This document shows positions 33,646 through 43,144 of a stretch of 64,000 bases of DNA, in pieces. A model generated the notes under the pieces. That model had not been told where the DNA came from, ran no database searches, and worked only from the letters and a program-made list of their open reading frames with translations. A program made the position numbers and the translations under genes. Each line of letters begins with the position of its first letter. Positions within the stretch are counted from its first letter, which is position 1. The DNA lies in NCBI RefSeq assembly GCF_003390335.1, contig NZ_QUOU01000001.1, positions 3,472,001 to 3,536,000 of the forward strand, in the 5' to 3' direction. The stretch is from Thalassotalea euphylliae. Lineage in GTDB: Bacteria > Pseudomonadota > Gammaproteobacteria > Enterobacterales > Alteromonadaceae.

Positions 33646-34821
33646 ATGAAAACCAACAAACCACTTAAACTAGTGACCAACAGCGCCCTTGTGGCATTAA
33701 CACTGAGCATTGCCAGCTGTGGCGGTGGTGGCGAAAGTAGTGAGCCAGATCCCGCGCCAACACCAACGCCACCTCCTGCGCCAGCGCCTAACCCTACGCC
33801 AGAGCCACTGACACAAGACCAAGCGTTTGAGCAATATTTAACGGCACTGACCTCACGTGTGATCGTTACTGGCTATCAGAATTTTCAAACTCAAGCCCAA
33901 GCGTTAATGGCAACAACGGCAGCAGAATGCCAAAACGCAGGGGCAAGTAATGAGGCCAATGACTTTACTAATATTAAGACGAGTTGGCGCGCGGCCAGCC
34001 AAGCTTGGCAAGCAATTATTTGGTTAAAGCAAGGCCCAGCCGGTGATAGCAATAACCGCTTTAAGATTCAAGCATGGCCCGATGCAAACAACACGATTAC
34101 ACATGGCGTCTCGGCGCTAGAAGCTAATCCAGAAACAGTGACCGCGGAAACGGTTGCCGCCGGTTTAGCCGGTAGCCAAGGATTATCAGCGATGGAATAT
34201 ATCTTGTATCGCACTCAAGCAACACCTGTCGATCCGGTTTTTGAGGCCAAAGAATGTGAAGTGCTCTCCGCGATTGCCACCAACGTACACAACTTGAGTG
34301 TTAGCTTCACCACGGCATGGCAAGCAAGTGATGGCATTCAACAGGAGCTTATCAATGGTACAGGTAACTATAGCAGCCGCAAAGATGCTATCGAAGAAAT
34401 CGTCAGTGATCTGCTCGCCTATTCAGAAATAGTCAAAGACGACAAATTGACGGAGGGACTTACCAATACCGCTCGCGCGGAAAATGCGGTAAGTGACCTA
34501 ACTACGTTTAATGTTCGCGCCAACATCGACAGTTTTGCCAAAGCAGTGACTGCCGATGATGATTTTGGCTTAGATGATGTGTTAATTCGCGCCCATGAAC
34601 AAGATGCTATCGCAACGCAGCTCATTGAAAGCTATACCGCAAGTATCGCTGCCGCAGCTGCGCTCGACGATAGTTTTCAAACCGAAGCGGGTTCAGTAGA
34701 GGGACAAGCAAGAATCAACGCGCTTGCTGATGCGATGGACGTAACTCAAGACCTTATCGATACCGAGCTAGTGCAAGCGCTTGATATCAACCCAGGTTTT
34801 AATAGCAACGACGGCGATTAA
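33646..34821 (+). CDS. Imelysin-family lipoprotein, second copy
   Basis: About 391 residues: lipobox IASC, four Gly, a Pro/Ala/Thr spacer (residues ~30-55), then an all-helical imelysin domain. At the place of the GxHxxE motif it reads G179-L-S-A-M-E184, keeping Glu but not His. Some imelysin-like proteins of other bacteria share the Ser form. Start ATG 33646 fits AGAGG five bases before it better than the GTG at 33640. It overlaps no gene and sits 8 bp after the di-haem gene. Confidence 0.9.
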   Translation: MKTNKPLKLVTNSALVALTLSIASCGGGGESSEPDPAPTPTPPPAPAPNPTPEPLTQDQAFEQYLTALTSRVIVTGYQNFQTQAQALMATTAAECQNAGASNEANDFTNIKTSWRAASQAWQAIIWLKQGPAGDSNNRFKIQAWPDANNTITHGVSALEANPETVTAETVAAGLAGSQGLSAMEYILYRTQATPVDPVFEAKECEVLSAIATNVHNLSVSFTTAWQASDGIQQELINGTGNYSSRKDAIEEIVSDLLAYSEIVKDDKLTEGLTNTARAENAVSDLTTFNVRANIDSFAKAVTADDDFGLDDVLIRAHEQDAIATQLIESYTASIAAAAALDDSFQTEAGSVEGQARINALADAMDVTQDLIDTELVQALDINPGFNSNDGD

Positions 34822-34822
34822 C

Positions 34823-36022
34823 ATGAAGCAATTGAGTCGCTTACCGCGTCGAAATTTCTGCCAACTCTTGGTTGCTGGTGCCACCAGCAGCCTACTGTTT
34901 GGCTGTGATAGCTCGGGCGCAGGTAAAGCTAGCCTTGGTCAGTTGCTCTCCTCTGACGTTAACACTAATACGGGGCTTTTTGTCAGCGCATTAAAAGACA
35001 CCAGTATTGCTGATGATCCTTATTTTATTGGCGTATTTAATCAAGCTGGTGAAATTATCAGTCGAGCCCAATTGCCGGGCCGGGGCCACCAAGTGATTGA
35101 TGTCCCGAACAAAGCGAACAAAGTGCTCGCCTTTGCGCGTCGTCCTGGTAACTGGTTGGTCGAAATTGATGCGTTAACCGGCGAGATTAGCCAACAATTT
35201 ACCACAGAAACTCACCATCACTCGTTTGGTCATGGCTGTTTCAGTGCCGACGGCAGGTATTTATTTACCACTGAACACGCCTATACAGAGCAACTTCCTG
35301 CTAAGCCAGTGCATGGCAAAATTGTCGTTCGCGATAGCCGTAACTATCAAGTCATTGCAGAATACGACTCAGGTGGTGTTGGCCCACACCAATGTGAGCT
35401 AATGCCGGATGGCAAAACCCTAGTGATCGCCAATGGTGGTATTTACACGCACCCCAAGCAACCACGAAAAAAGCTTAATCTCGCGACCATGGCACCGAAC
35501 TTGAGTTATATGGATATTGCGACAGGTAAAATTATCGCCAGCTATCAGCCTAACCACTTTCAATCGAGTATCCGCCATTTAGCGGTGGCGAGCACTGGAC
35601 AAGTGATCATGGGCATTCAACAGCAAAACAAGCAAGGGTTGATCGAGCCACTCATTTTGTCCCACCAAGGTGAGAATCAGCTGACGCCAATGCAGGCAAA
35701 TGAGGATATTTGGCGACAATTCAACCATTACACGGCCAGCGTTTGCATTAACGACGAAGGTACGATTGCCGCGATTAGCTCACCACGAGGTGATATTACC
35801 TCTTATTGGCAATTATCGGACTTGACCTTACTGGCCAAACACAAGTATCGCGATGGTGCAGGCGTAAGCTACCATCAAAACGAGTTTGTTTTAACCAATG
35901 GTCTTGGCCGCATCGTCGGCAGTCAGCCCGGGATAGCGCAAAAACAGGCCAGGGTGAAACGCGATACTTGGAGCCAAAACTTACATATTCAGTGGGACAA
36001 TCACGTTGCTCGAATCAGCTGA
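34823..36022 (+). CDS. DUF1513 beta-propeller lipoprotein with Tat signal
   Basis: About 399 residues. The N-terminus MKQLSRLPRRNFCQLLVAG carries a twin-arginine motif and ends in LLFGC, suggesting a folded lipoprotein exported by Tat. The rest fits a seven-bladed propeller (repeated GxxLVIANGG-type and HHSFGHGCFS segments). DUF1513 genes accompany imelysin/DUF1111 clusters. ATG 34823 lies one base after the imelysin stop; a longer upstream frame would overlap that gene by 40 bp. Confidence 0.9.
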   Translation: MKQLSRLPRRNFCQLLVAGATSSLLFGCDSSGAGKASLGQLLSSDVNTNTGLFVSALKDTSIADDPYFIGVFNQAGEIISRAQLPGRGHQVIDVPNKANKVLAFARRPGNWLVEIDALTGEISQQFTTETHHHSFGHGCFSADGRYLFTTEHAYTEQLPAKPVHGKIVVRDSRNYQVIAEYDSGGVGPHQCELMPDGKTLVIANGGIYTHPKQPRKKLNLATMAPNLSYMDIATGKIIASYQPNHFQSSIRHLAVASTGQVIMGIQQQNKQGLIEPLILSHQGENQLTPMQANEDIWRQFNHYTASVCINDEGTIAAISSPRGDITSYWQLSDLTLLAKHKYRDGAGVSYHQNEFVLTNGLGRIVGSQPGIAQKQARVKRDTWSQNLHIQWDNHVARIS

Positions 36023-36090
36023 TTTCCAAGATTGGGCTCAAGTGAATTAAATAGCCACGATTGCCATTAACGCAGTATTGAGCAGACAAA

Positions 36091-36126
36091 AAAATAGCGA
36101 GTAAGCCGATGCTAACTCGCTATTTT
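36091..36126. terminator. Bidirectional terminator between convergent operons
   Basis: A perfect 12-bp stem AAAATAGCGAGT / ACTCGCTATTTT with an internal 12-base loop has A-rich and T-rich flanks. It serves the DUF1513 gene on the + strand and pilU on the - strand. Confidence 0.9.
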
Positions 36127-36180
36127 ATTTTTGTTTTCTTTTCTAAAAGAATTAGGCTGTCAAAGCATTAAAGCCCAGTC

Positions 36181-37329
36181 TTAAAACCTAAGATCGTTTT
36201 TCTCTTTTTCTTCGTCCATGCCCGCTAAAGTGACCCCTTGTAAGCCACCTGTTCCGCCTTGGTCGTTCGAGCGCAGTTTGATCATCAAGCGTAGATCATT
36301 TGGCGAGTCGGCGTGGTGGAGCGCATCTGCGTAGTTGATGAGTCCTTGCTGATATAGTTCAAACAAGGCTTGGTCAAAGGTTTGCATACCCAGTTCATTG
36401 GACTTCTCCATCACTTCCTTGATGCTGCCCACTTCCCCTTTTTTGATCAGCTCAGAGATAAACGGCGAGTTAAGCAGAATCTCTATCGCCGCCACTCGGC
36501 CATGACCGTCTTTGGTGGGAATAAGCTGTTGCGCAACAATACCGCGCAGGTTTAGGGCTAAGTCGAATTGCAGTTTCTTGTGCTGATCAGCAGGCACTAA
36601 GTGCATGATACGGTCAATCGCTTGGTTGGCGTTGTTGGCATGCAGGGTAGCAATACACAAGTGACCTGTTTCGGCAAATGCGAGCGCGTGCTCCATAATC
36701 TCTTGTGAGCGGATCTCACCAATTAAGATAACATCAGGCGCCTGACGCAAAGAGCTTTTCAGCGCGGCATCAAAGCTTTCTGTATCTAGCCCTACCTCGC
36801 GCTGAGTGATCATGCTCTTGCCGTGCTCGTGAACAAATTCCACCGGATCTTCAATCGTCAGAATATGCCCGCGGGCGTTTTTATTGCGATAGCCAATTAA
36901 GGCCGCCATCGACGTGGATTTACCGGTGCCCGTACCACCGACAAATAGCACTAAACCGCGTTTTGACATCACCACATCTTTCAAAATCGGCGGTAATCCC
37001 AACTCATCAGCATCTGGAATGTCGGTCACAATGCGACGAATGACCATACCCGCCATATCTCGTTGCCAAAAGGCCGAGACACGGAAACGGCCAATTTCGT
37101 CGATAGAAATCGCGAAGTTACACTCTTTTTCCTCGTCAAACTGCGCTTTCTGCTTATCGTTCATGGCATCGTGCACTAAGCCAAGCGCTTGCTCAGGGGA
37201 TAGCATTTGCTCGTCAATCGGGCGCAGCTCGCCATTAATTTTCGCACTGACTGGTAACTTAGCCGTGACAAACATATCAGAGGCTTGGTTTTCTACCATG
37301 GTTCTTAGTAGTTGATGAAAGTCCATCAT
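36181..37329 (-). CDS. pilU: Twitching motility ATPase PilU
   Basis: The 382-residue hexameric retraction ATPase of type IV pili has a PAS-like N-domain, Walker A GGTGTGKSTS, Asp box, Walker B DVILIGEIRS, and the His box ETGHLCIATLHAN. The acidic, Glu/Lys-rich C-terminal tail (DEEKEKND) distinguishes PilU from PilT. It lies 36 bp downstream of pilT. PilU assists PilT in depolymerising pili at the inner membrane. Confidence 0.96.
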   Translation of the reverse strand: MMDFHQLLRTMVENQASDMFVTAKLPVSAKINGELRPIDEQMLSPEQALGLVHDAMNDKQKAQFDEEKECNFAISIDEIGRFRVSAFWQRDMAGMVIRRIVTDIPDADELGLPPILKDVVMSKRGLVLFVGGTGTGKSTSMAALIGYRNKNARGHILTIEDPVEFVHEHGKSMITQREVGLDTESFDAALKSSLRQAPDVILIGEIRSQEIMEHALAFAETGHLCIATLHANNANQAIDRIMHLVPADQHKKLQFDLALNLRGIVAQQLIPTKDGHGRVAAIEILLNSPFISELIKKGEVGSIKEVMEKSNELGMQTFDQALFELYQQGLINYADALHHADSPNDLRLMIKLRSNDQGGTGGLQGVTLAGMDEEKEKNDLRF

Positions 37330-37365
37330 TTACTCCTTAACTTACTCCTTAACTGGTCAAACAGC

Positions 37366-38409
37366 CTAGAAGCCTTGGAACTGGTTTTTGTCTGCCGCTT
37401 TTGACGCTGCATCTTGGCGCGTGATCAACCCGCGATTGACGAGGTTCAACAAGCATTGATCCATGGTCTGCATGCCATGCGACATCCCCGTTTGAATGGC
37501 AGAGTACATTTGTGCCACTTTATCTTCGCGAATGAGGTTACGAATAGCTGGTACGCCAATCATAATTTCATGAGCCGCAATTCGGCCCCCCCCCACTTTC
37601 TTAACCAGGGTTTGCGAAATAACGGCGCGTAGTGATTCAGACAACATCGAGCGCACCATAGATTTTTCTTCCGCTGGGAAGACATCAATAATACGGTCAA
37701 TGGTTTTAGGGGCTGAGGTGGTATGTAGCGTGCCAAACACTAAGTGGCCCGTTTCTGCTGCTGTCATCGCTAGGCGAATCGTTTCCAAGTCACGCATCTC
37801 ACCGACGAGAATAACGTCAGGGTCTTCACGCAGCGCCGAGCGTAATGCGTTATCAAAACTCAAGGTATCGCGGTGCACTTCCCGTTGGTTGATCAGGCAC
37901 ATTTTATTGTCGTGAACAAATTCAATCGGGTCTTCAATGGTCAGAATATGGTGGAACTTATTGGAGTTGATGTAATCAATCATCGCCGCTAGCGTGGTTG
38001 ACTTACCCGAACCCGTTGGGCCTGTCACCAGCACTAAGCCGCGCGGAGTATCGGCAATGTCACGGAAAATATCGGGGCAACCCAAGTCGTCTAGGGTCAG
38101 TACTTTGCTTGGGATAGTACGGAACACGGCCGCCGGCCCACGCGCTTGGTTGAAGGCATTTACCCTAAAGCGTGCTAAATTTGGCACCTCAAAGGAAAAA
38201 TCCACTTCCATATGCTCTTCATATTCTTTACGCTGTCGGTCGCTCATAATGTCATAGACCAAGGCGTTTACATCTTTGGCGTCAAAGGCAGGAATATTCA
38301 ACTTACGAACATCGCCATCAACGCGAATAGACGGTGGCGTACCTGTCGATAAATGCAAGTCAGATGCATTATGCTCAACACTAAAGGCCAATAATTCGGT
38401 AATATCCAT
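37366..38409 (-). CDS. pilT: Twitching motility ATPase PilT
   Basis: The 347-residue protein has MDITELLAFSVEHNASDLHLS at the N-terminus, Walker A TGPTGSGKST, Walker B DVILVGEMRD, His box ETGHLVFGTLHT and the PilT-typical C-terminal part of about 345 residues. It powers pilus retraction. Divergent from yggS with about 38 bp between start codons, a conserved gammaproteobacterial pairing. Confidence 0.97.
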   Translation of the reverse strand: MDITELLAFSVEHNASDLHLSTGTPPSIRVDGDVRKLNIPAFDAKDVNALVYDIMSDRQRKEYEEHMEVDFSFEVPNLARFRVNAFNQARGPAAVFRTIPSKVLTLDDLGCPDIFRDIADTPRGLVLVTGPTGSGKSTTLAAMIDYINSNKFHHILTIEDPIEFVHDNKMCLINQREVHRDTLSFDNALRSALREDPDVILVGEMRDLETIRLAMTAAETGHLVFGTLHTTSAPKTIDRIIDVFPAEEKSMVRSMLSESLRAVISQTLVKKVGGGRIAAHEIMIGVPAIRNLIREDKVAQMYSAIQTGMSHGMQTMDQCLLNLVNRGLITRQDAASKAADKNQFQGF

Positions 38410-38447
38410 AAGAACCTCTTATTTCGGGTAAATTTTCATTAATCACC

Positions 38448-39119
38448 ATGAACATTAAAGATAATTTAACGCAAATCCAACAACAAATAGCCATCGCCTG
38501 CCAAAATACTGAACGCGCACCAAACGCGGTGCAATTATTAGCGGTCAGTAAGACTAAGTCGGCAGAGATGGTGATGCAAGCGTACCAAGCGGGTCAGCGC
38601 CACTTCGGTGAGAACTATGTGCAGGAAGCTGTCGATAAAGTGTCTCAATTGTCGCATCTGTCAGATATTTGCTGGCATTTTATCGGGCCAATTCAGTCCA
38701 ACAAAACTCGGCTCATTGCCGAAAATTTTGCTTGGGTACACAGTGTTGACCGTATCAAAATTGCCACGCGCCTTAATGATCAAAGGTCTGCCCAAGATAC
38801 TCCCCTGAACATCTGTTTACAAGTGAATATTAGCGGTGAACAAGCGAAATCAGGCGCAACGCTCGACGAGCTAAATGCCCTTGCCGCCTATGTGAATAAT
38901 TGCCAACACTTAACCTTGCGTGGCTTGATGGCAATCCCACAAAAACAAGCGCCGATCTCTGTGTTCAACCACATGCACCAACTGTTTACCGATTTGAAAA
39001 AGAGCTACCCAACCATAGATACCTTATCAATGGGCATGACTAATGATATGGACGCTGCTATCGCCGCGGGTTCAACTATGGTGCGTATTGGCACCGCTAT
39101 TTTTGGCAGCCGAGACTAG
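38448..39119 (+). CDS. yggS: PLP homeostasis protein YggS
   Basis: The 223-residue alanine-racemase-fold protein binds pyridoxal phosphate through Lys35 in LLAVSKTKS. Further family motifs are FGENYVQEA, WHFIGPIQSNK, GLMAIP and LSMGMTNDM. It buffers free PLP rather than catalysing a known reaction. First gene of the yggS-proC-yggT-DUF4426 run. Confidence 0.95.
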   Translation: MNIKDNLTQIQQQIAIACQNTERAPNAVQLLAVSKTKSAEMVMQAYQAGQRHFGENYVQEAVDKVSQLSHLSDICWHFIGPIQSNKTRLIAENFAWVHSVDRIKIATRLNDQRSAQDTPLNICLQVNISGEQAKSGATLDELNALAAYVNNCQHLTLRGLMAIPQKQAPISVFNHMHQLFTDLKKSYPTIDTLSMGMTNDMDAAIAAGSTMVRIGTAIFGSRD

Positions 39120-39173
39120 CGCAACAGTCACAGAGAACAATAATCACAGAGCACAATAATCACAGAGAAGCAT

Positions 39174-39983
39174 ATGAACAAAATCGCATTTATCGGCGCA
39201 GGCAACATGAACCGCGCGATTATCGCTGGCTTGATCAACAATGGTGTCGAGCCAAGTAGTATCACGGTTTCCAACCCTTCAGCCCCCAAACGCGAAGCGC
39301 TCGCCAATGACTACGGCATTCATCAAACGCCAAGTAATAGCCAAGCTGCGGAGCATGCCGATACTATTGTACTTGGGGTTAAACCACACTTAATTGAAAC
39401 GGTTTGCCGCGAATTAGCCCAGACCATTGATATTGACCACAAGTGCTTTATTTCGGTGGCAGCAGGCACCACCATGGCACAAATTCAGGCAGCACTGGGC
39501 GAAGACAAAGCCGTTATTCGCGCTATGCCCAATACCCCTTCTCAACTGGGGTTAGGCGTTACAGGGGCTTTTGCCTCAGCACAAGTGAATGACGAACAAC
39601 GGATCGCCGCCGATCGCCTCATGAAAGCCACAGGCATTGTAAAATGGCTAGCACAAGAATCAGAAATCGATCACATTATCGCCGTTTCTGGCTCCGGCCC
39701 AGCCTACTTTTTCTTATTTATGGAAGCCATGGCAAGTGAAGCGGAACGACTAGGTTTCAGTGCTGATGACGCTCGAACACTTGTCCAGCAAACGGCACTG
39801 GGCGCGGCTCAAATGGTCGTGGAGAACGATATTGCTATCGGCCAGTTGCGTGAAAACGTCACCTCCAAGGGCGGTACCACACAAGCCGCCCTAAACACTT
39901 TTACCGAGGGCGGCTTGGCACAGCTGGTGAGTGACGCCATGCAAGCAGCCATTGCCCGTGCTAAAGCAATGGCAGCAAAATAA
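39174..39983 (+). CDS. proC: Pyrroline-5-carboxylate reductase
   Basis: The 269-residue enzyme makes the last step of proline synthesis. It has an N-terminal Rossmann motif IAFIGAGNMNRAI, RAMPNTPSQLG and the C-terminal signature VTSKGGTTQAALNTF. Repeated CACAGAG(A/C) units lie in the 54-bp gap after yggS but no site was recognised there. Confidence 0.97.
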   Translation: MNKIAFIGAGNMNRAIIAGLINNGVEPSSITVSNPSAPKREALANDYGIHQTPSNSQAAEHADTIVLGVKPHLIETVCRELAQTIDIDHKCFISVAAGTTMAQIQAALGEDKAVIRAMPNTPSQLGLGVTGAFASAQVNDEQRIAADRLMKATGIVKWLAQESEIDHIIAVSGSGPAYFFLFMEAMASEAERLGFSADDARTLVQQTALGAAQMVVENDIAIGQLRENVTSKGGTTQAALNTFTEGGLAQLVSDAMQAAIARAKAMAAK

Positions 39984-40066
39984 TTTAACAGTTTTTATTG
40001 GTTTAGGCTCGATCATCAAGGCGCTGTCACCTATGATTGAGCTGTTTTCTCAACTAGGAGTTTTTA

Positions 40067-40615
40067 ATGGAAGCAGTCGTTTATTTATTGCGATTTTTCT
40101 TCGACGCCGTTGTGACCTTACTCATTCTTCGCGTATGGCTACAAATGGTTCAAGCCGATTTTTACAACCCACTCAGTCAATTTGTGGTTAAAGTGACCAA
40201 CCCACTGGTTGTGCCATTTCGTCGCCTCATTCCCGGCATTGGCGGTTTCGATGTGGCAACCATAGTCGTGGCACTGTTTTTCGCCATTTTAGAATGGGTG
40301 GTTTTCCAAGGTTTGAGCACAGGTCAAATTGATTTCTTATTTGCCATGTACTTGGGAACGCTCGCGCTGATCAAGCAAGTGGGCTTCTTGTTATTTATCA
40401 TTATGCTAGTGATGGCAATTATGAGCTGGGTGGTACAAGGTTATAACCCTACTATGGTGATATTCCAGCAGCTTACCGAACCCTTCTTGCGCCCAATCCG
40501 CCGAGTTGTACCTGTGATTGGTGGTTTAGACTTATCGATTTTAGTCGCGTTTTTAGCGTTGAACGTAGTCAATATTTTACTGACTGGCGCAGTCCCATAC
40601 TGGGGTGGCGTTTAA
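40067..40615 (+). CDS. yggT: YggT family membrane protein
   Basis: The 182-residue protein holds two YggT repeats, each a helix pair with the Arg/Pro motif: VVPFRRLIPGIGGFD near residue 50 and LRPIRRVVPVIGGLD near 145. YggT-type proteins are linked to osmotic or cell-division roles in other bacteria. The gene follows proC as in most relatives. Confidence 0.92.
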   Translation: MEAVVYLLRFFFDAVVTLLILRVWLQMVQADFYNPLSQFVVKVTNPLVVPFRRLIPGIGGFDVATIVVALFFAILEWVVFQGLSTGQIDFLFAMYLGTLALIKQVGFLLFIIMLVMAIMSWVVQGYNPTMVIFQQLTEPFLRPIRRVVPVIGGLDLSILVAFLALNVVNILLTGAVPYWGGV

Positions 40616-40674
40616 GTCCCACTTTCGCGGTATTAGCTATAATGGTTAATAACGTATTTCGGATGGAGTTTACG

Positions 40675-41121
40675 ATGAAATCAATTCGCACTTGGCTGAG
40701 CAGTACATTGACTCTCATTGCGCTAGCACTTGCCAGCTTGTCTGCCAGCGCGGAGAATATGAAAACCTTGGGCTCTTTAGACGTTCACTACATGGCCATC
40801 GGCGCGACATTTTTAACGCCACAAGTGGCTAAAAGTTACGGTATTGAGCGCAGTAAATACAATGCGCTGATTAATATCTCGGTGATGGATAACACTAAGG
40901 CCAATAAACCCGCCAAAGCTGTTGGCATCTCTGGTACCGCACTCAACTTAACAGGCCAATACAAACGTCTGGAGTTTGCCGAAGTGCGTGAAGGGCAAGC
41001 CATTTACTACCTCGCACAACTTAACTTTCGCGATAAAGAGAAAGTTAAATTTGAAATTAACATTACCGATGGCAATGAAACGCACCAGTTAGTCTTTGAT
41101 CAAACGTTTTATGTTGATTAA
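40675..41121 (+). CDS. DUF4426 periplasmic protein
   Basis: The 148-residue protein starts MKSIRTWLSSTLTLIALALA, a signal peptide with likely cleavage after ASLSASA. The mature part carries LGSLDVHYMAIGATFL and VSVMDN-like beta strands typical of DUF4426. The start at 40675 has GGATGGAG upstream; a longer frame from 40642 adds only a non-signal leader. DUF4426 genes normally lie between yggT and rdgB. Confidence 0.9.
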   Translation: MKSIRTWLSSTLTLIALALASLSASAENMKTLGSLDVHYMAIGATFLTPQVAKSYGIERSKYNALINISVMDNTKANKPAKAVGISGTALNLTGQYKRLEFAEVREGQAIYYLAQLNFRDKEKVKFEINITDGNETHQLVFDQTFYVD

Positions 41122-41155
41122 TCCAAAGCAGCCCATACTGCTGTAGTAACTGATT

Positions 41156-41188
41156 AAGCCGCTTTTGGGAAACTAAAGGCGGCTTTTT
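41156..41188 (+). terminator. Terminator after DUF4426 gene
   Basis: AAGCCGCTTTTGG pairs with CTAAAGGCGGCTT (13 bp, two G-U) with loop GAAA, followed by five T. It closes the yggS-proC-yggT-DUF4426 operon. Confidence 0.88.
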
Positions 41189-41292
41189 GTTATTAAAATA
41201 AAGCTGTTGAGCCCAGCTTTATTATGCTGCTACATTTATAACCAGAACATAATCACTGACAAATTTGCTTCGCTAAACCACAAGGAATAACA

Positions 41293-41661
41293 ATGATTGA
41301 TTTTAATAATAAAGAAGTGTTTAAGCTTAAACAAAATGAAGAGTATGGTGAGATGGTCACTGAGTTGTTGATTGATGGCGAAGAAATTATCGATGCCTAT
41401 AAATCAATGCGTGACGGGGTAGTGTTTACCAGCAAACGTATTATCGCCGTTAACGTGCAAGGCATTACTGGCAGCAAGAAAGACTTTACCTCACTACCTT
41501 ACAAAAATATTGTCGCCTACTCAGTGGAAACCTCAGGTACGTTTGACTTAGATTCTGAGCTAGAAATTTACTTTTCAGCCTTGGGTAAAGTGAAGTTCGA
41601 ATTTAATGGTCAAACGTCGATTTTGGCGATTTCCAAAGTGATTTCTGAGCATACGTTGTAA
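41293..41661 (+). CDS. Bacterial PH-domain protein
   Basis: The 122-residue soluble protein has the pattern of short bacterial PH proteins: DGEEIIDAYKSMRDGVVFTSKRIIAVNVQG followed by SLPYKNIVAYSVE and a Glu-rich strand pair, ending in a C-terminal helix. Function unknown in the family. AAGGAA precedes the ATG. It lies in a segment inserted between DUF4426 and rdgB. Confidence 0.85.
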   Translation: MIDFNNKEVFKLKQNEEYGEMVTELLIDGEEIIDAYKSMRDGVVFTSKRIIAVNVQGITGSKKDFTSLPYKNIVAYSVETSGTFDLDSELEIYFSALGKVKFEFNGQTSILAISKVISEHTL

Positions 41662-41742
41662 ACCTGTATTGGCTCTCATTCATGCTAGCCTAACAAAGTT
41701 GGGGTGTTAGGTTAGCTCACCCTGCTTTTCCTACCTCAAAAG

Positions 41743-42135
41743 TTATCCCGTACACTGATTGACTTTAGCCAATCCCATATCGATATGAGCAACGATATAA
41801 CCATACTCTTTCTTGGCAAGTATGCCTTGTTTATAGTGAGACTTGGCGACCTCATGTGACCATTGTTGCCCACATGGCGCATCGGGAATACGGGTATCAA
41901 TATCGAGCAGGTAAGTTTCTTCAATTACCCCGCCTTTATTAACCACACTCTTCGCACACAGACTCAATGCGTATTCAACCGCATATTTATCAACACTAGG
42001 CAGCCCGACAAATTCAACATCACAGGCAAGCTTTTTCCTTCCCTGTGCATCCTGATAATAAAGCTGACCCGTTGTGCACGACATTAATACCAAGATTACA
42101 GCGCTGCTGATGGCGACCTGTAATTTACCTTTCAC
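41743..42135 (-). CDS. Small lipoprotein, paralogue of the one at 56713
   Basis: The 130-residue protein (GTG start, AAAGGAG nine bases upstream) has signal peptide and lipobox LMSC. The mature part reads TTGQLYYQDAQGRKKLACD, with later LSLCAKSVVNKGG and EYGYIVAHID. The protein at 56713 shows the same order: SGQLDLYNADGKKVGEC, NWCAQQAIAEG and EYGYILADIE. No named family recognised. Confidence 0.8.
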   Translation of the reverse strand: MKGKLQVAISSAVILVLMSCTTGQLYYQDAQGRKKLACDVEFVGLPSVDKYAVEYALSLCAKSVVNKGGVIEETYLLDIDTRIPDAPCGQQWSHEVAKSHYKQGILAKKEYGYIVAHIDMGLAKVNQCTG

Positions 42136-42181
42136 CGTTTGTATGCTCCTTTACCTATGCCACTTATTTTTTATTTTCCTG

Positions 42182-43144
42182 CTAGCCTTTCGCGTTGCGA
42201 CTCACCTTGAGTTTGAATAATTGCGCCAGCCGCTCGCCTTTCATATTAATCACTAATCCAAACATCACAACCACAATCCCTAGCCATTGCCCGCTCGTCA
42301 CTTGTTCATTTAAAAACACCATAGCGCAGAGCAAACCGACAACGGGTACAGCAAGAGTTAGCGGCGCCACTTGGCCTGCTGGATAACGGGTGAGCAAGTA
42401 GCTCCACAAGCTATAACCGAGCATGGACGCACAAACTGACAAATACAGCAGTACACCAAACCCGGTGAGATTAAATTGCGCTAAGCTCGCCACAATTGCC
42501 TCGCTACCTTCAAATAGCAAACTTGCGACGGCAAAAGGGATCAATGCAAACCAAGAAGACCACACCACTAAACCAAGCCCAGGATTATTTCTTAGACTCG
42601 GTGCGCGACTTCCGCTCGATGAATGAGCGTTAGCCAAGTAGCCCGCTTGATTGATCTTGCGATTAATCACATTACCACTGCCCCAAAGTGCTGCGGAGGC
42701 AATAGTGAGTGCAAAGCCAATAGCTGTCATCTGCGTAGCTTGCTCGCTCAAACCAATAATTGTCAGGCCAGCCCCGGCCACCAGCATGGCGAGTAGTTGC
42801 GCAGGCTTTATCGCTTCGCTTAGCAGTAATGCCGACAACACAATGGTGAAAAGCGCTTGTGATTGCAACACCAGCGAAGCAAGCCCTGCTGGCATACCAA
42901 AGGCAATCGCGCAAAAGAGTAAAGCAAACTGCCCAAAGCACAAAGTTAATGCATATAGTGCTAACCAGCGCAGCTTAATATTCGGGCGTTTCACCAATAA
43001 GCAACCAATCACACCGACAAACAAAAAGCGCCCCGCGCCCATCATCAGTGGCGGCATATGCGCTAATCCCCATGCGATAACGATAAAATTAAAACCCCAG
43101 ATGGCGACGATAACAAAAGCGAGCAAACTATCTTTAAGTGACAT
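42182..43144 (-). CDS. EamA family transporter (drug/metabolite)
   Basis: The 320-residue protein has ten helices in two EamA repeats (LLAFVIVAIWGFNFIVIAWG at the start; SLWSYLLTRYPAGQVAPLTLAVPVVG in the second half). A polar, Ser-rich insert sits between the halves near residue 180. The YdcZ/PecM-like RhaT superfamily exports metabolites or drugs; the substrate is unknown. A second EamA gene at 61624 is not a close copy. Confidence 0.88.
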   Translation of the reverse strand: MSLKDSLLAFVIVAIWGFNFIVIAWGLAHMPPLMMGAGRFLFVGVIGCLLVKRPNIKLRWLALYALTLCFGQFALLFCAIAFGMPAGLASLVLQSQALFTIVLSALLLSEAIKPAQLLAMLVAGAGLTIIGLSEQATQMTAIGFALTIASAALWGSGNVINRKINQAGYLANAHSSSGSRAPSLRNNPGLGLVVWSSWFALIPFAVASLLFEGSEAIVASLAQFNLTGFGVLLYLSVCASMLGYSLWSYLLTRYPAGQVAPLTLAVPVVGLLCAMVFLNEQVTSGQWLGIVVVMFGLVINMKGERLAQLFKLKVSRNAKG

